Origin: Paguma larvata
Lineage: Eukaryota; Chordata; Mammalia; Carnivora; Viverridae
Direction: 5' to 3'
NCBI GenBank assembly: GCA_030068075.1
Contig: CM057826.1
Location: 47,708,558-47,772,557, forward strand
Length of the DNA stretch: 64,000 nt
Shown here: piece after piece, positions 36,991-48,928 of the stretch
Numbering within the stretch: position 1 is the first letter of the stretch
Layout of the letters: each line of letters starts with the position of its first letter
Program-made: the position numbers and the translations under genes
Notes under the pieces: model-generated
The model's database searches: none
What the model saw: only the letters and a program-made list of their open reading frames with translations
What the model was told of the DNA's origin: nothing

Positions 36991-39900
36991 TTGAAAAGTT
37001 TATTCTAAGATAGTTACTGGTTTTTAAAATTACATACTTAATTTATATGATGAAATGACAAGGGCATATATTTGGTGTGGTTTATAAAAGCACGAGACTT
37101 AAATTTGGTGTTCTATTTGGCTCCAGACCTCTTAATCCAATATATAAATTCACCAAGGTCAAGTCTTGATCACTGTAGGGGTTTTTTATGCCACTTTTTT
37201 TTTCTTTTATGAATTTGCTCTTTTACTCCTGCTGGGTTGTGCTTACATTTTAATTTTGTGATTAATATAATGAATCACGTTGGGTAGAGACATTATCTCA
37301 AGTTATAGGCTGTTAGTAACATGAGGTTGGTCTTGATATACATCAACCTTTTATTAACTTTTCTCTTACACCCTTAGAAATACTTAGGTATTTGCACAGT
37401 CTTGGGAACCAGGCATATCATGTCTGATATGCAGATATGGTTAATTCGTCTTTCTTTTGGGTTTCTGACAGTAAACTCTCTAAAGATTATTCCCCTTTCA
37501 TGTGAGTCTTCCCTTCAGTGTCTGCCCTCAAATATGTAGGTAAAAAGCTCATATTCACGCTCTGCATCTAGCCTTCGAGGGTGAAGTGGAAGGTTTTTCT
37601 AATTGTCCAGTATGGGGTCCCTTCATAAATCCAATTCAATGTTTTGAGTAATTCAAACCTAGATGAGTAGGGGATATGGCCTGAACTTTATTTCACTCAG
37701 AGCATATATTTCAGCTCACAAAGCCATAGGAATATCCATTTACCAACACAACATTAATTTCAAATTTTAGAATCAGATTTTGAGATTCTGGGAACACCCT
37801 TAGAAAATTAAAGTCCAGGGATACTTCAGAAACTTGAGAGGACAATCTGCTTGGCTTTATGCTCCCTCGAGTGGGGAATGTTTTGCAGGATGTAGAAGAA
37901 AACAGAAGCTAACCTACGAAGTCAAGCTGAACTTGGGTGATTCCTGAGAAAGAAGTACAATACCTCTCTGTCACTGCACATTTCCCTGACACTCATTTAT
38001 CACCAATATCCTTTTGCCCTTTCAGGGGATTCAAGATGCAATGGGCCCAAATATCAGCTGTGGAATGGCACAGCTCCTCCTGATTCAGAGGCGATGAGCA
38101 GCTCTCAGCGGAATCAGCATTAATTTCATTTGCCTCCTCACTCTAGAGTTTACCAAAGGGTCCAGATTTTGAACAGTATACTCAGCTCACGAGCCTCTAA
38201 GTTCTAGCTTTTTCCCCACTTCCTTCTGAAAGTCCGGGTGACACTGCTGATAGGAACACCCGAAAGCTAAAAAAATTGATTGAAAGTTTCTCACGGCCCA
38301 TTTCCCGCAGAGCTGGATGTACAAAACAATAAATACTAGTTGTACTGAGAGGTAATTTCTGCGGAGGGTAGTTTTAGATCCCAACTTCCTTCGTGTTTAT
38401 TCAGCCAAATGGAAAATTCCACAATGGTAGACTTTGCATTCTAAAAAATCATATAATGAGGGCAGTGAGGGAAGGAGTAAAACAAACCAAAATAATACTT
38501 GAGCACTGTTTAGTTTCCGATGCTCTGAGACATTCCTCAAATTTTTCATATTTCTGGTAATATGAACTCGAAATAGAGCTTACCACAGAGCATTAGAAAC
38601 CTTTGGTGCCACACTTTAAGCACTCTCTACTCAGAAGCCCTATGACTGAGAAGAGTCACTTACATCTAGCATCGATATAATTAAACATGTCTCTGTTGAA
38701 AGGGGCATTCTCATTATGGCTAAGGACCACTTTAGAGTAAATTGAAATGGAAAGGAGGAGCATAGATGAGGTATAGGTAGCAAGTGGTTATTTCTAGGGA
38801 GGCATAAAATGCCAAATGTGTAACAATTATATTTTACAACCTCGCATTCTAAAGACTTCGTAGTATTTTATTATATAAGAAGCTTCAGCTTCAGCTTACT
38901 GAATGTTCTAGCACATGCGCATTGCCCACAGTCTTTAAAGAAAAATAAAATGCAAGTCACAATTAAAATTTGCAGAAATTTCCAGAACAAAGGAATTAAA
39001 TAATCTGAAAGGGTCTGCTGTTATGAATACAAGAGACATCAAAGCCATTCTAGTCCAGTTTGAAGAAAATGTGGGGGGACTTCCGCACCTTCTCTGATTT
39101 TCAAGTTGATTTTATGTTCAGATTAGATGAGAGCTCCCTTCCTTCTCAAACATATTATTATGTATCATCATGCCATGTGGCTAGAGGCACAGCAGAATGT
39201 TTTGCCTTTGTTACAAACATGGTATAGAAGACTTCTGAATCACATGAAATTAAAGTAGGTTGAAGCTAAGGCAGCTATACCAACGTAAGACATACTAACT
39301 TACATGATTGACTTTTACAGTGGAAAGAAAAAGGCTGTTTTCAAGCAGCCGTTATTGCCTCAATGGAAAAAAAAATCAATGAAAGTGAAATGAACAAGAG
39401 ATTTTGTCTGAGTTGCAGTTAATACCACTGAAGAGCTATGGATAGTAAAAGGTCAACAAATAAATTAGCCAGAGTGTTATGAAATGAATGATTTGGCTTA
39501 TAATTTTATTGAGTGAAAATTGTTCGCTGCCTATTAGACCAGGTAATTTTTATCTGGTGCCTCAATTACTGTTCCGTAAGCAATAATATAGTTGTAAGAG
39601 CTGTTGGTTCGATCGCGTGACCTCTGAGAAGCTGGCTAGGACAGCTGACTACTATGATAGATAACTAAGCTTGGTCTCCACAAGGTGCCAAACCTCCCTT
39701 TCCTGCAAGGGGATCTCATAAAAGAAACATTACAGCTTGATTCATTTTACCAAAATGTTCGACTTTTCAAGTGTCAGCAGTTAAGTATAAATTGTGAAAC
39801 CAGGTATTCCTGAGAAGAGTTATGACAATGGCTTTTCCCCCTCTTTTTGGTCTCCTGGCATTCTCTTCTAAATGGTGTCATGGTAATTGGTGAATGGGAG

Positions 39901-41284
39901 CCTGGGGTGCTTCCCGCCACAAATACAGTGAAAAATGGTGTCTGCACCCTTGTGAATATGACCTGCTTGGAGGTACAGAGCTGAACTTGGTAACCTCTGG
40001 CCGGCTCTTCTTATTCCAATTCATTGTACTGGCTTAAGACCGACGCTCTGGGTTAGGTCCTGCTGAGTGTCCTTGGAAATCGACTTTCTGATCAGGATAA
40101 AAGTCTCTGCTTAAAGAGAAGGCTATGGACAGAGGTGCCTTTTTCAGGGGTAGGTTGTAAAGTCAGCACATGAAACAAAAACTGCTTAGTGTCAAAATTA
40201 CCCTTGAAAATCTTTTAAGTCGCCAAGGCCTGGCCTCTTAGAAACACAAAAGCCGAAAATTAACTACTTCTGTTTCTCTTTGTCTTTGGGTTGTGGCTTC
40301 CCTTTCCCTAGGGCAACACAGAGTAAATATCTAGTTTGAAAGTCAAAGGACCACTGAGTAAACAGAGAAATTTACTGCCATACCTACGTATGTGTCTGTC
40401 TATGTGTTTGGTGTGTGTGTATACAAATGTGTATATTTATATATCTGTACAAGTACCTATGGTTAAACTTGAGTGAGTGATATATGCATGTTGTAACTAT
40501 GCTGTACTTTACGGATATCTAAGGGAGGCAAAAATATAATTTGCTTTGCTTCTTAAATTGTCAAACATCATCGGTTATTATATGTACCTCCAGACGAATG
40601 ATAACTGTAAATTCCCAAGGTTTACAGATGGTCCTGGGTATAACTGCAATTAAAATCCACTGCCTCGAGACTGCCGGGGCTCCGTTCTTATTACTCTGAT
40701 GCTTAATTGAAGTGTAACTCAAGGCTGAAAATAGTGAGCAAGGTTGAAGACCTACCTCCTAGTGTTTCTTTGTAAGGGCTTCAGTCCAAGAGGAGGATTT
40801 TGGATGGTCAGGAGGTAGATACGAGTAAGCCCCTTGTTCCTCCTGTGACTTCTCCCTGAATTAATGAGTAATTATATTGATTGCCTCTGCCCAGGGGATG
40901 TGATACAGGATATGTGATAAACACAGTTACCCTCATCAAGAGCTCAGTGCTAAAAAAGAAGTTGAAAGAGGTTTCATTCCGGAATTCAGCTATTGGAATA
41001 CCTGACTTTGCAAGTCCCTATGGCAATGACTCTACCACTAAAGAGAAAAAGAATTATCTCCAATGTTTCTATGTGCATGTTTTTCAATCGCATTGCTACT
41101 TTCGCTTGGCTCCGCCCTTTGTGAGCTCACCTCAGTCCATACTACCATTGTCCTCTTCCTCTATCCCCAGCCCTAGCCAAGCTTGAGGATTCTTTTAGGA
41201 TTGGTTTGCAAAATTGCCTTTTTTCTTCGAGTTCCTTTTTCTTAATTCTAGGAGTCAGCGCTTAGGGATACTGGCTCAGGAGTT

Positions 41285-41420
41285 CAATATAGTTGGCTCA
41301 AATCCATACTCTGGCACTTACTAGCATTGTAAAGGCACGCCTCTGTTTCCTCATCTGTAAAGCAGTGTTAATGCCAGCACCTGGCTCAGGAGACATATAG
41401 TTAGTGCTTTGTTGAGCAAT
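41285..41420 (+). mobile_element. MIR SINE fragment
   Basis: CTCTGGCACTTACTAGCATT, CCTCTGTTTCCTCATCTGTA and GCCAGCACCTGGCTCAGGAG match the MIR core in order. Confidence 0.7.
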
Positions 41421-41609
41421 AGCCAGCAATAACATTGATAACCTTCATTTATTTTCCAGAGAACTTTGGCAAATTATATGCATTCTTGAGTCCGTATGCA
41501 TTATGTGCTTTGAGTGCTGTTTGAGGTGCAGTCCTGTTTGAAAAGCACTGAAAGATTCTGAACAGATTAACAGTGAGGAAGTCTGGTGAGATAGAAAACC
41601 CCATCTACC

Positions 41610-41700
41610 AGCTGCATAAACTTGAGCAGATTACGTGGCCTCTCTGAGCCTCAGTTTCCTCATCTCAGAAATGGGCCTGATATAATAATGACAAGTGGAA
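41610..41700 (+). mobile_element. MIR SINE fragment
   Basis: CAGCTGCATAAACTTGAGCA and GAGCCTCAGTTTCCTCATCT match the MIR core. Confidence 0.7.
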
Positions 41701-41820
41701 TCACCAGATAATAAGTCAGTTAAAGACAAAATAAAGAAGGGAAAATTATAGTTCTTTGTGAAGGTCATGGGCCTTTTCAATGAAGCTACAATCTTCCTCC
41801 CCCGAAAAATACATACTCAT

Positions 41821-41982
41821 TGGGGTGTCTGGGTGGCTCAGTCAGTTAAGTGTCTGACTCTTGATTTCGGCTCAGGTCATGATCTCATGGTTCATGAGAT
41901 AGAGCCCCAAGCTGGGCTCTGCACGGACAGCATGGATCCTGCTTGGGTTTCTCTCTCCCTCTCTGTCTGCCCTTCCCTCATG

Positions 41983-42022
<40 letters not shown>

Positions 42023-42040
42023 ATAAACATTTAAAAAATT
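41821..42040 (+). mobile_element. Carnivore tRNA-Lys SINE (older SINEC subfamily)
   Basis: The head GGGTGTCTGGGTGGCTCAGT is followed by CTTGATTTCGGCTCAGGTCA, a CT microsatellite (about 41990-42019) and an AATAAA-containing A-rich tail. The flanks ACATACTCAT and GTGTACTCAT form a short target duplication with two mismatches. The body differs from the felid-type copies and looks like an older carnivore subfamily. Confidence 0.93.
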
Positions 42041-42519
42041 GTGTACTCATAACCACACACACAATTCTATATTCAATTTCAGGGGTGCACAGACCAGGCT
42101 AAACTCTTCTGCTAAAAGAAGCATAAGTAGAGGGGACACCAAGCCTCTAAGTTGAGCACATTATCAAAACAAACTTTGTGGGATTTGCCCATAAAGTTTC
42201 TGGCAGACACAGAGGAGAGAGGAAGAAAAGTATGCATTCCATAGTTTGTGTTTTTGACAAGAGAATGCAGAGACAAAATGTTTCTTGTATTCAAACTCAA
42301 CTGTGCTTTTTCTAAGAGTTCAAATATACCATATGATTTGCTTTTGTTTCTGTATTTTTCTTTGAGTAGAGTCTTTCGGGTTCCTGGATATAATGTTAAT
42401 AGAGTTTCCTCAAATTACAAAACTAAACGTGTGAATAAGGTGAGAGGGTGGCCAGTGTCACGGTGTGGAAGATAAAGATTAAAGGTTTTCTTTATCCTTT
42501 TCTAAAACCCTTACTCATC

Positions 42520-44250
42520 CCCCTTTTCTGCTAACAGGCAATGTGGTTATGCAAAGATTTCTTATTTGTGTTTTCCCTGACGCAACTGCAGGTTTTGAAT
42601 CACTGATAGTCTTTGCATAAAGACTAAAACAATAAAAGCGTAATTAGAATACATTGTATACAGTCGACTCCGGTTTTATTTTGCCCCAGCTCTGTATTTA
42701 TGATAAATCACTAAACACGAACGCTCTTTAGGGAGGGTGATTTTGGGTCTTGTCTCTCCATTGAGCAAAAACAGTGCCTGTGACGAGAGTCTGAATTTCA
42801 ATTCTGCAAGTGTACAGTTGAACTGAATAATATTTGGCACAATGCAGTGCACAACCGAGCCACTAAATGGCTGATTTACTAAATTATTATTAGATGAGCC
42901 CTTGCTGTTCCAAATGAAAGTGCAGTCACTGTCTTCCTTCATGGTGTGTTCAAATTGTTCTGTGTTTAAATATTCAGCATGAGGCTAATGTGAACTGATG
43001 AACTGAGACTATAAACATTCACTTTCAATACAGATAGAGCGACAGAGATGCAACATATCATGTGGCCCGCGGAGGTGAAAATGATTTATATTTAAGGATG
43101 TTGCTGCCTACTTCCATTACTTTAAGGTACTCTTAATTAGCATGGTGTTGGAAATGACTAATTCCCATGTACAGGAAGAGCAGACTCGTGGAGGCTGAGA
43201 TTTTTTCGCATGCCAGCGAAGGAGAAGCCACCATAGGATTTTCTGCCTGTGTAGTTTAGAATCTTGAGTTTTATTTGTGGCAGGCCACACAGCACCAGCA
43301 GAGTAACATGTCTGCTGGAAGAACTGTGGTTTTTGACCTTCGATGTTTCTTTTTTCCTAGACCCTCCCGAAGTGTCTACAGTCCATCCTCACTGCCATCC
43401 ATCCCTCTGCAATCCACATCTACTACACGGCCACCGTGGCACCTCTACCCATCTCACCAGCTTCTTTAGTGACACCTGCTGGAATGAAGAACAACCCTTT
43501 GCTCCTTGGAAGAATATAACCCTTTTTCCCTCCTCCCCTTGGAGGGCAGTTATAGGCAAGCACTTAAAATACTGTGATCACTTACAGTAGATTAGAATTT
43601 TTTATTGGTGCCGTGTTGCCATAACAACATGAAGACAGCAGATGACTTAAGCTAAGCTTGCAAAGCAAAAGGCTGCTCATCTGGCAGTTAAAATGAATAC
43701 AGTTCATTTCACAAGTTTCCCATATGGACTCTTAGTGTATGGTAATGAGGAGACCATATGGTGAGAGAAAATGCACTGAGAACAATTGGGTTCCACTGGC
43801 TGAGTGGGAAGTTGGGAGAGAAAACCCGGGTGAGAGATTCTGGTGTGTGTGCTCTCTGAGTTCAAGGTTTGCTTGAGGTTTGTTTTGGTTTTTGTTTGGG
43901 ATGGTTGTTTTCCATAGGGGTTTTGCATTTCTTAATCCGCTCCTTAATATGTCGGCTGTGCAAAATGACAAACATCTTGCAAATTTTGCAATATAATTCA
44001 TCACAAACTGTCAGCAGTGTTTGCAAATCTGACTTGCAAGATCTTTTAAATGTGTTGTTCTTAAAAGGCAACAGTACTAAGTTTTTAGACAAAGTGCAGG
44101 AAAATTTAAGCACTTCTGACAAGCAGAAACATTAACAGTAATCATTTTTAAAACACTCGCATCTTTTGCCTGCATGTTTAGCTGTAAATAATGCTAGAAT
44201 GTATAAAAGCTTTAAAGTAAAGATGTAATAAATACTTTTTATTATGTTTC
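42520..44250. promoter_or_regulatory. Candidate conserved noncoding block in intron 11
   Basis: No interspersed repeat is recognisable over 1.7 kb. The stretch has TAAT/ATTA words, the RFX-like element at 43615, and short palindromic words such as GCAAATTTTGC (43979-43989). Candidate regulatory DNA by composition only. Confidence 0.3.
43615..43628. promoter_or_regulatory. RFX X-box-like palindrome in intron 11
   Basis: GTTGCCATAACAAC differs from the ideal RFX X-box GTTGCCATGGCAAC at two bases and fits the looser RFX pattern. It sits in an AT-rich, repeat-free stretch. Confidence 0.4.
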
Positions 44251-44934
44251 ATAAAGGATAAAAAAATGCCATGAGCCATGTGTATGTGTTGTGTATACAT
44301 GTGAACAGTATAGAGACGGATGGTTCCCACTCTCCTTACTACTAACCAGATTGGGACCCGAGAGGACAGCTTGGAACAAGCTCTAAAGTCAATTCTGTAC
44401 TATACATGCTTCATAAAAGATGAATATAAATGCATTAGTTAGACACGGTGAGCTAAATTAGAAGGTCAGGCAGGGCTGGGAGGGCTGAAAAATCACACAA
44501 CCAATGAGTGTAATTACTCTTTTTTAAGTCTATTAAGTGGTGTTGTTCTATCAAGGCTCAGGGGTATAGGACATGAAGAACAAGATAAAGTAATGTGTAT
44601 TTATTACTCCCACTGGATCAATTTACCAGATATTTTCAGCTCCATAAAGCAAAATACACAAATGCTGCCTTTGTTACTTTTCTCAAACTGCTCTATTTTC
44701 TCTAAAAGAGGGACTGGCTCTCGTAGAAAAACGTTTGCCCCACGGAGGTCCCCGTGCCAACCCCCTTCAGTGGGGAAAATGAGAGAAAGCTGGCAAAAGT
44801 TTAAGAAGGATGGGGGTGGGGTGTAAGCGAGGGACAGGAGAGAGGAGCTAATCACCTCAAGGCCGGATTATTTGGGTTTCCAGATCTGAAGGAAAAGTGG
44901 GAATATGATGCAATGGTGACAGTGAGGCAGTCAA

Positions 44935-45045
44935 GTCCAAGGACTTGAATTTCAGTCTTCCCACTTGTTAGCTGTGAAGTCTCAGCAAGTCACCAGCCCT
45001 CTGGGCCTCTGGCTCTGTGGAATGGGGAGTCCCCCCTTGCAGGGC
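44935..45045 (+). mobile_element. MIR SINE fragment
   Basis: CACTTGTTAGCTGTGAAGTC, AGTCACCAGCCCTCTGGGCC and GTGGAATGGGGAGT fit the MIR core. Confidence 0.65.
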
Positions 45046-45069
45046 CTGTAGCCCCTGTGTACTGAAGTC

Positions 45070-45235
45070 TTGCTAGATACCAGAGGCCTACTCACCTAAA
45101 TTATCTCACTAATGCCTGGCAGCAACCCTGTGGGGCCACAGCTTTAAGGAAAAGGAAACAGAGGCTGGAAAGGCTGAGTCACTGCACAGAGCAGTGGATC
45201 TGGTTTGCAAACTCCACATCTGTCTGAGCTGAGAG
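45070..45235 (-). mobile_element. MIR-like fragment, opposite orientation
   Basis: ATTATCTCACTAATGCCTGG, CAACCCTGTGGGGCCACAGC and AGGAAACAGAGGCTGGAAAG read as a reverse MIR, making an inverted pair with the copy just before it. Confidence 0.55.
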
Positions 45236-46664
45236 CTTGCTCTCTCGGCCTCGGGGCTCCTTGAACACCTTGATAAAGCAGTGCCCAGCACACCTTGGGC
45301 ATGAAGTGATACTACGTGCTCCCTGGGACTCACTGCCAACGCACAGAGTGCCCGTGAGGTTTGGTCCACTCTCCCCGCCTTTGTGCTAGCGCTCGCTGCC
45401 CACTTAGGAAGACAACTAAGACACTGAAAGAGGGTGGAGACACCTCTGGCCTTCAAAACAGAGAGGACTCCTTGCTCGGTGTTTCTGGATTGCATCACGC
45501 ACCATGCATGCCTGCATCTCACGGTCTCTGACTGCCCACAGTCCCCATCCCCTCCCCTCTACCTATGAAAAGTAACCTTCACCCCAAAGTCAGTAACATG
45601 TTCCTCTCCCTCCTGCCAGGATCTAGAGAGGGAGGCAGGCCCGTAGGAAACAGAACGGAATGGTTCCATTTAAAATCTGAGCCCACCATTCTCCCTGAGC
45701 ATATGAAAAAGGAAACCAAAAAACACCTGAGCTTAGGATAATTACACTGCCTTAAATTTGTGTGTACAGCCACTATCACTAATGGTGACTTTCAGGGACA
45801 AAATAATTTACAGAGAAGGACTCGGCTTGCTCCTGTTTTCTCATTTGGTAGATGGGAATGATGCCTGCTTCCCCGGCTTCCCTCATAAGAAGGGCTCCAA
45901 TCAAACAGCATGTACGAGTTCTTTGAAAAAGCACAAGCCAGTATACAAAGGCATATTATTATGGAAAGCTGTCTGCTTGGTCTTTGGAGCAGTTTCATTT
46001 GACAGAATATGTGGGTGGTTGTATGAATCTAGCTTTGTCTATTCACAAACACATGGGTTTAATAAAGTGCAGTTTGTTTTTTAAGGTGTGTGGTCCGTGG
46101 CTCACTGAAACACTCCTGTTTGACAAACACTGACCATGATTCTAAGAAAGGTGGAGCCCATTTTTATCCCCCTAACAATGGCCAGCCTGAGTATAAATCT
46201 CCCAAGTCCACAGGAATACCTCGAGCTGGCTCCATCCACCACTTCCTGACCCTGCTCTTGAACTCTCCCTCCACCTTAACATTCAGAGCCAGGAGGACAG
46301 CCACTCTGGTCTGAGTCCCACAGAGAGCTTCCTGGGGTGGGCTCCGGCCAGAGCCCTGCTAGATGCAGGCTTCAGAGTGTTTCCTTAACACACAAACCCA
46401 TTGTGTCCTGATTACTCCGCCCAAACCCAGGAAAAGAGGGCTGGGAACTTCACCATCAGGCCACCGGGGATGAAATGACACGTGCCTGTGCTATTTGTTC
46501 AACAATTCTGAATGTGATGTGCAACTGTAAAAATGTTTTTAAAAGTACACAAAACTCAGTCGTGTATTCCTATTTCTCTTATTTCTTTATGAATAAGAAA
46601 AGTACTTCCTGGCTTCTTTAGACCTCAACTGTTAAATCAGATGTATCTTCTGTTTTTCAATAGA

Positions 46665-46830
46665 TATTTACAGAGAGGCAACTGGGAGCCAGATAGCTCT
46701 GCTAGAATGCATTCACAGGCTTACTTGTTTTTGTCCTTACGTGATCCCCGTGAAGTCAGTGTGATTATTGCTCCCAGTTTACAGATGTAGAAACTGAGGC
46801 ACAGAAGATGAATCATACATTCAACTGCCC
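46665..46830 (-). mobile_element. MIR SINE fragment
   Basis: CCCAGTTTACAGATGTAGAA and ACTGAGGCACAGAAGATGAA with the upstream TCCTTACGTGATCCCCGTGA fit a reverse MIR. Confidence 0.65.
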
Positions 46831-46914
46831 ACCGGGATTAGGATTTCCTGCTCTGCAGAGATTGGGTGGAAGAGCCCTGAGAAGCAACAATCCCTTTCTT
46901 ACTCAACTGCAGGT

Positions 46915-47110
46915 GATCGTAGCTACCTTTTGTTGAGTGCTAAATAAGTGGTTAAAATTACTATCAGAGAAAGTGGAAAATATTACCATCTCCATTTGAT
47001 AGAGAAGGAAACCGAGGTGCAGAGGTAAAGAATTTTGGAGAAAAAACAAGAAGTTTGACCCCCGTTGCATAGCCAGTAAATGCCCTTGCTCTGAGTTCCA
47101 CCCATGCCAA
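46915..47110 (-). mobile_element. MIR SINE fragment
   Basis: TTTGTTGAGTGCTAAATAAG, CATCTCCATTTGATAGAGAA and GGAAACCGAGGTGCAGAGGT fit a reverse MIR. Confidence 0.6.
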
Positions 47111-48444
47111 TCCGACTCTCCGGGTCCTTCATCAGAGTCTAGAGGTGTCAAATGCCAAATGTAAAGTGAAGACTGCCAAATGGAAAAATTAAGAAGAGTC
47201 TGTCATCATGCCCTCACCTCTTTCTACCACTGAGACACCTCAGGCACTGACCACTGGGTGGATACATGGCGTTTATATCCTCGTGTTATAAAATTACCAA
47301 TTATACTCCCACCAGAAATGCATGGGAGCTAGGTTCTTGCTAGACAGAGGCCTTGAAAGTGAATCTTTCTGAGACGCATCTATACTATAGAGGAAGACTG
47401 CCCCTCACTATTACTATTAGATTATTTAATCGCTCTCCAAGAATAATTCAGGGTGAGACAGAAGGATGTATAAGATGGAGGCCTGTTTCAAAGACAAGGA
47501 TATGAACAGACTGACACACCATATGGTGTCTTCCTGAGGTGAAGCACTTTCAGGAAGGTCAATAGCACTGGGCAGAAGCAAGGCCGTTCCAGCAAGCCAG
47601 AGGTCAAGACTGAGGCTGTGTGCTTCCTACTCCGGGTTGAGGTAGAGAATTGCCGTTCTTGCTGGTCACACTTCTTCCTCTCTTCAGTCGGGTAGTGTCC
47701 CTCCCCTGCCCTACTGGTTCCTCTCATCTATACGGCAGTTTGGGGGGCACCTTTCTCCTTGGCGGGGGCAAGGTCTGTTCTGACAGGGCACCAGGCACAC
47801 AGGTAGGAAGAAGTTTGCTGAGCTACGAAGGATTCCAACTTAATTTTTCTAAGTGTTTTATGAGGCAAAACAGACCTAGAAGTGACACATCTCTAGCCTT
47901 ATTCCAGCAAGGAGAGCACCTCTCATCTACTCATTGAATTTATAATAGTTTCCGTTTGTGTAATAAATGAAACTTCCACAAATTCTGTTCATTGAACTTC
48001 TTTAGCATTTAATTGTTCTCTCCTTGGAATCCTCATAGGACTTTGGTTGCACTTTGGTTAAATGTACCTATTACTTCCTCTAATGATTAGTTGTGTATGG
48101 TGATCTCTCTGATACAAGGCCCACATTCCTCAGTATGGAGATGAGAATGCCCCCAATATTGACAACGGGTACAGAATAGAAGTCAGTATGTGAATTTCCT
48201 ACTTTCTGTATTGGCAATTAACAGCGTATTCCTGCATCACATATATTACTCTGTGTTGAATTTTTATTTAATTTCTCACGCTTTTATACCTTATTTCCAA
48301 CAGATGCCTCTGGAAGTTAGAGGTTCTGTCTTATTTGTCCAGTTGCAAGATCTACCAATATGTTTCTTTTGAGCTCCAGCTGCACTAGGAATAGGTATAA
48401 ACCCTCACATAGGTAGATAGCTAGTGTTCTTTTTCCTCTTAAGA

Positions 48445-48705
48445 ATTGGTATGATGCAGTGATTAATAACTTGGACTTTGGAGCCAGGCTCTATAGTTGA
48501 ATCTCAGTTTAGCAATTTACATGCTTGTGACCTTAGGCAAATGATTTAACCTCTCCTCGCTTGATTATTTTCTTCTCTACCATAAAGGTGGTAACAGTAC
48601 CAACCTCAGAGGGTTTTTGAAAGGAAGAAATGACATAAGATATGTAAAAATAAGTATAATACTACCTGGGACATAAATGCTTGCTACTTGCATTATTGTT
48701 TACCT
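48445..48705 (+). mobile_element. MIR SINE, near full length
   Basis: Forward MIR beginning GATGCAGTGATTAATAACTT, then GACTTTGGAGCCAGGCTCTA, TGTGACCTTAGGCAAATGAT, ACCTCAGAGGGTTTTTGAAA and ACTACCTGGGACATAAATGC. It lies about 135 bp downstream, in transcription terms, of exon 11. Confidence 0.85.
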
Positions 48706-48839
48706 TCTAGTACGAAACACACAAAGCACAAAAATGAGTTGTTTACTTATGAGCTAATTTTTATCAATAGTAAAGTTTTCTGCTAATAACCTAAGCTCAA
48801 GGCTCCAGAGGCTGTAACCCAAAAAAGAAGTATCCTGAC

Positions 48840-48928
48840 CTTTGGCAAACGCTCAGGGTCGCCAGGGTGCCGAGGAATGACCTTCTGTAACCTCTGGAAA
48901 CCATAATCGATGGTGGGTTCATTGAGCG
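48840..48928 (-). CDS. EBF1: EBF1 exon 11: end of IPT domain linker and HLH helix 1
   Basis: This 89-bp exon starts with two bases that complete a split Ala codon and ends in phase 0 after a Lys codon. It encodes [20 protein letters not shown] followed by PGDPERLPK. This is the start of the COE helix-loop-helix: helix 1 (about [10 protein letters not shown]), then the Pro-rich loop. The segment directly follows the IPT/TIG fold in the family and serves dimerisation. The acceptor reads TTCTTCATTGCAG. The donor is AAAG|GTCAGG, which has C at +3 and is weaker than average. Translation matches vertebrate EBF proteins as I remember them with no break. This exon alone would not separate EBF1 from its paralogues; the downstream exons do. 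Confidence 0.97.
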
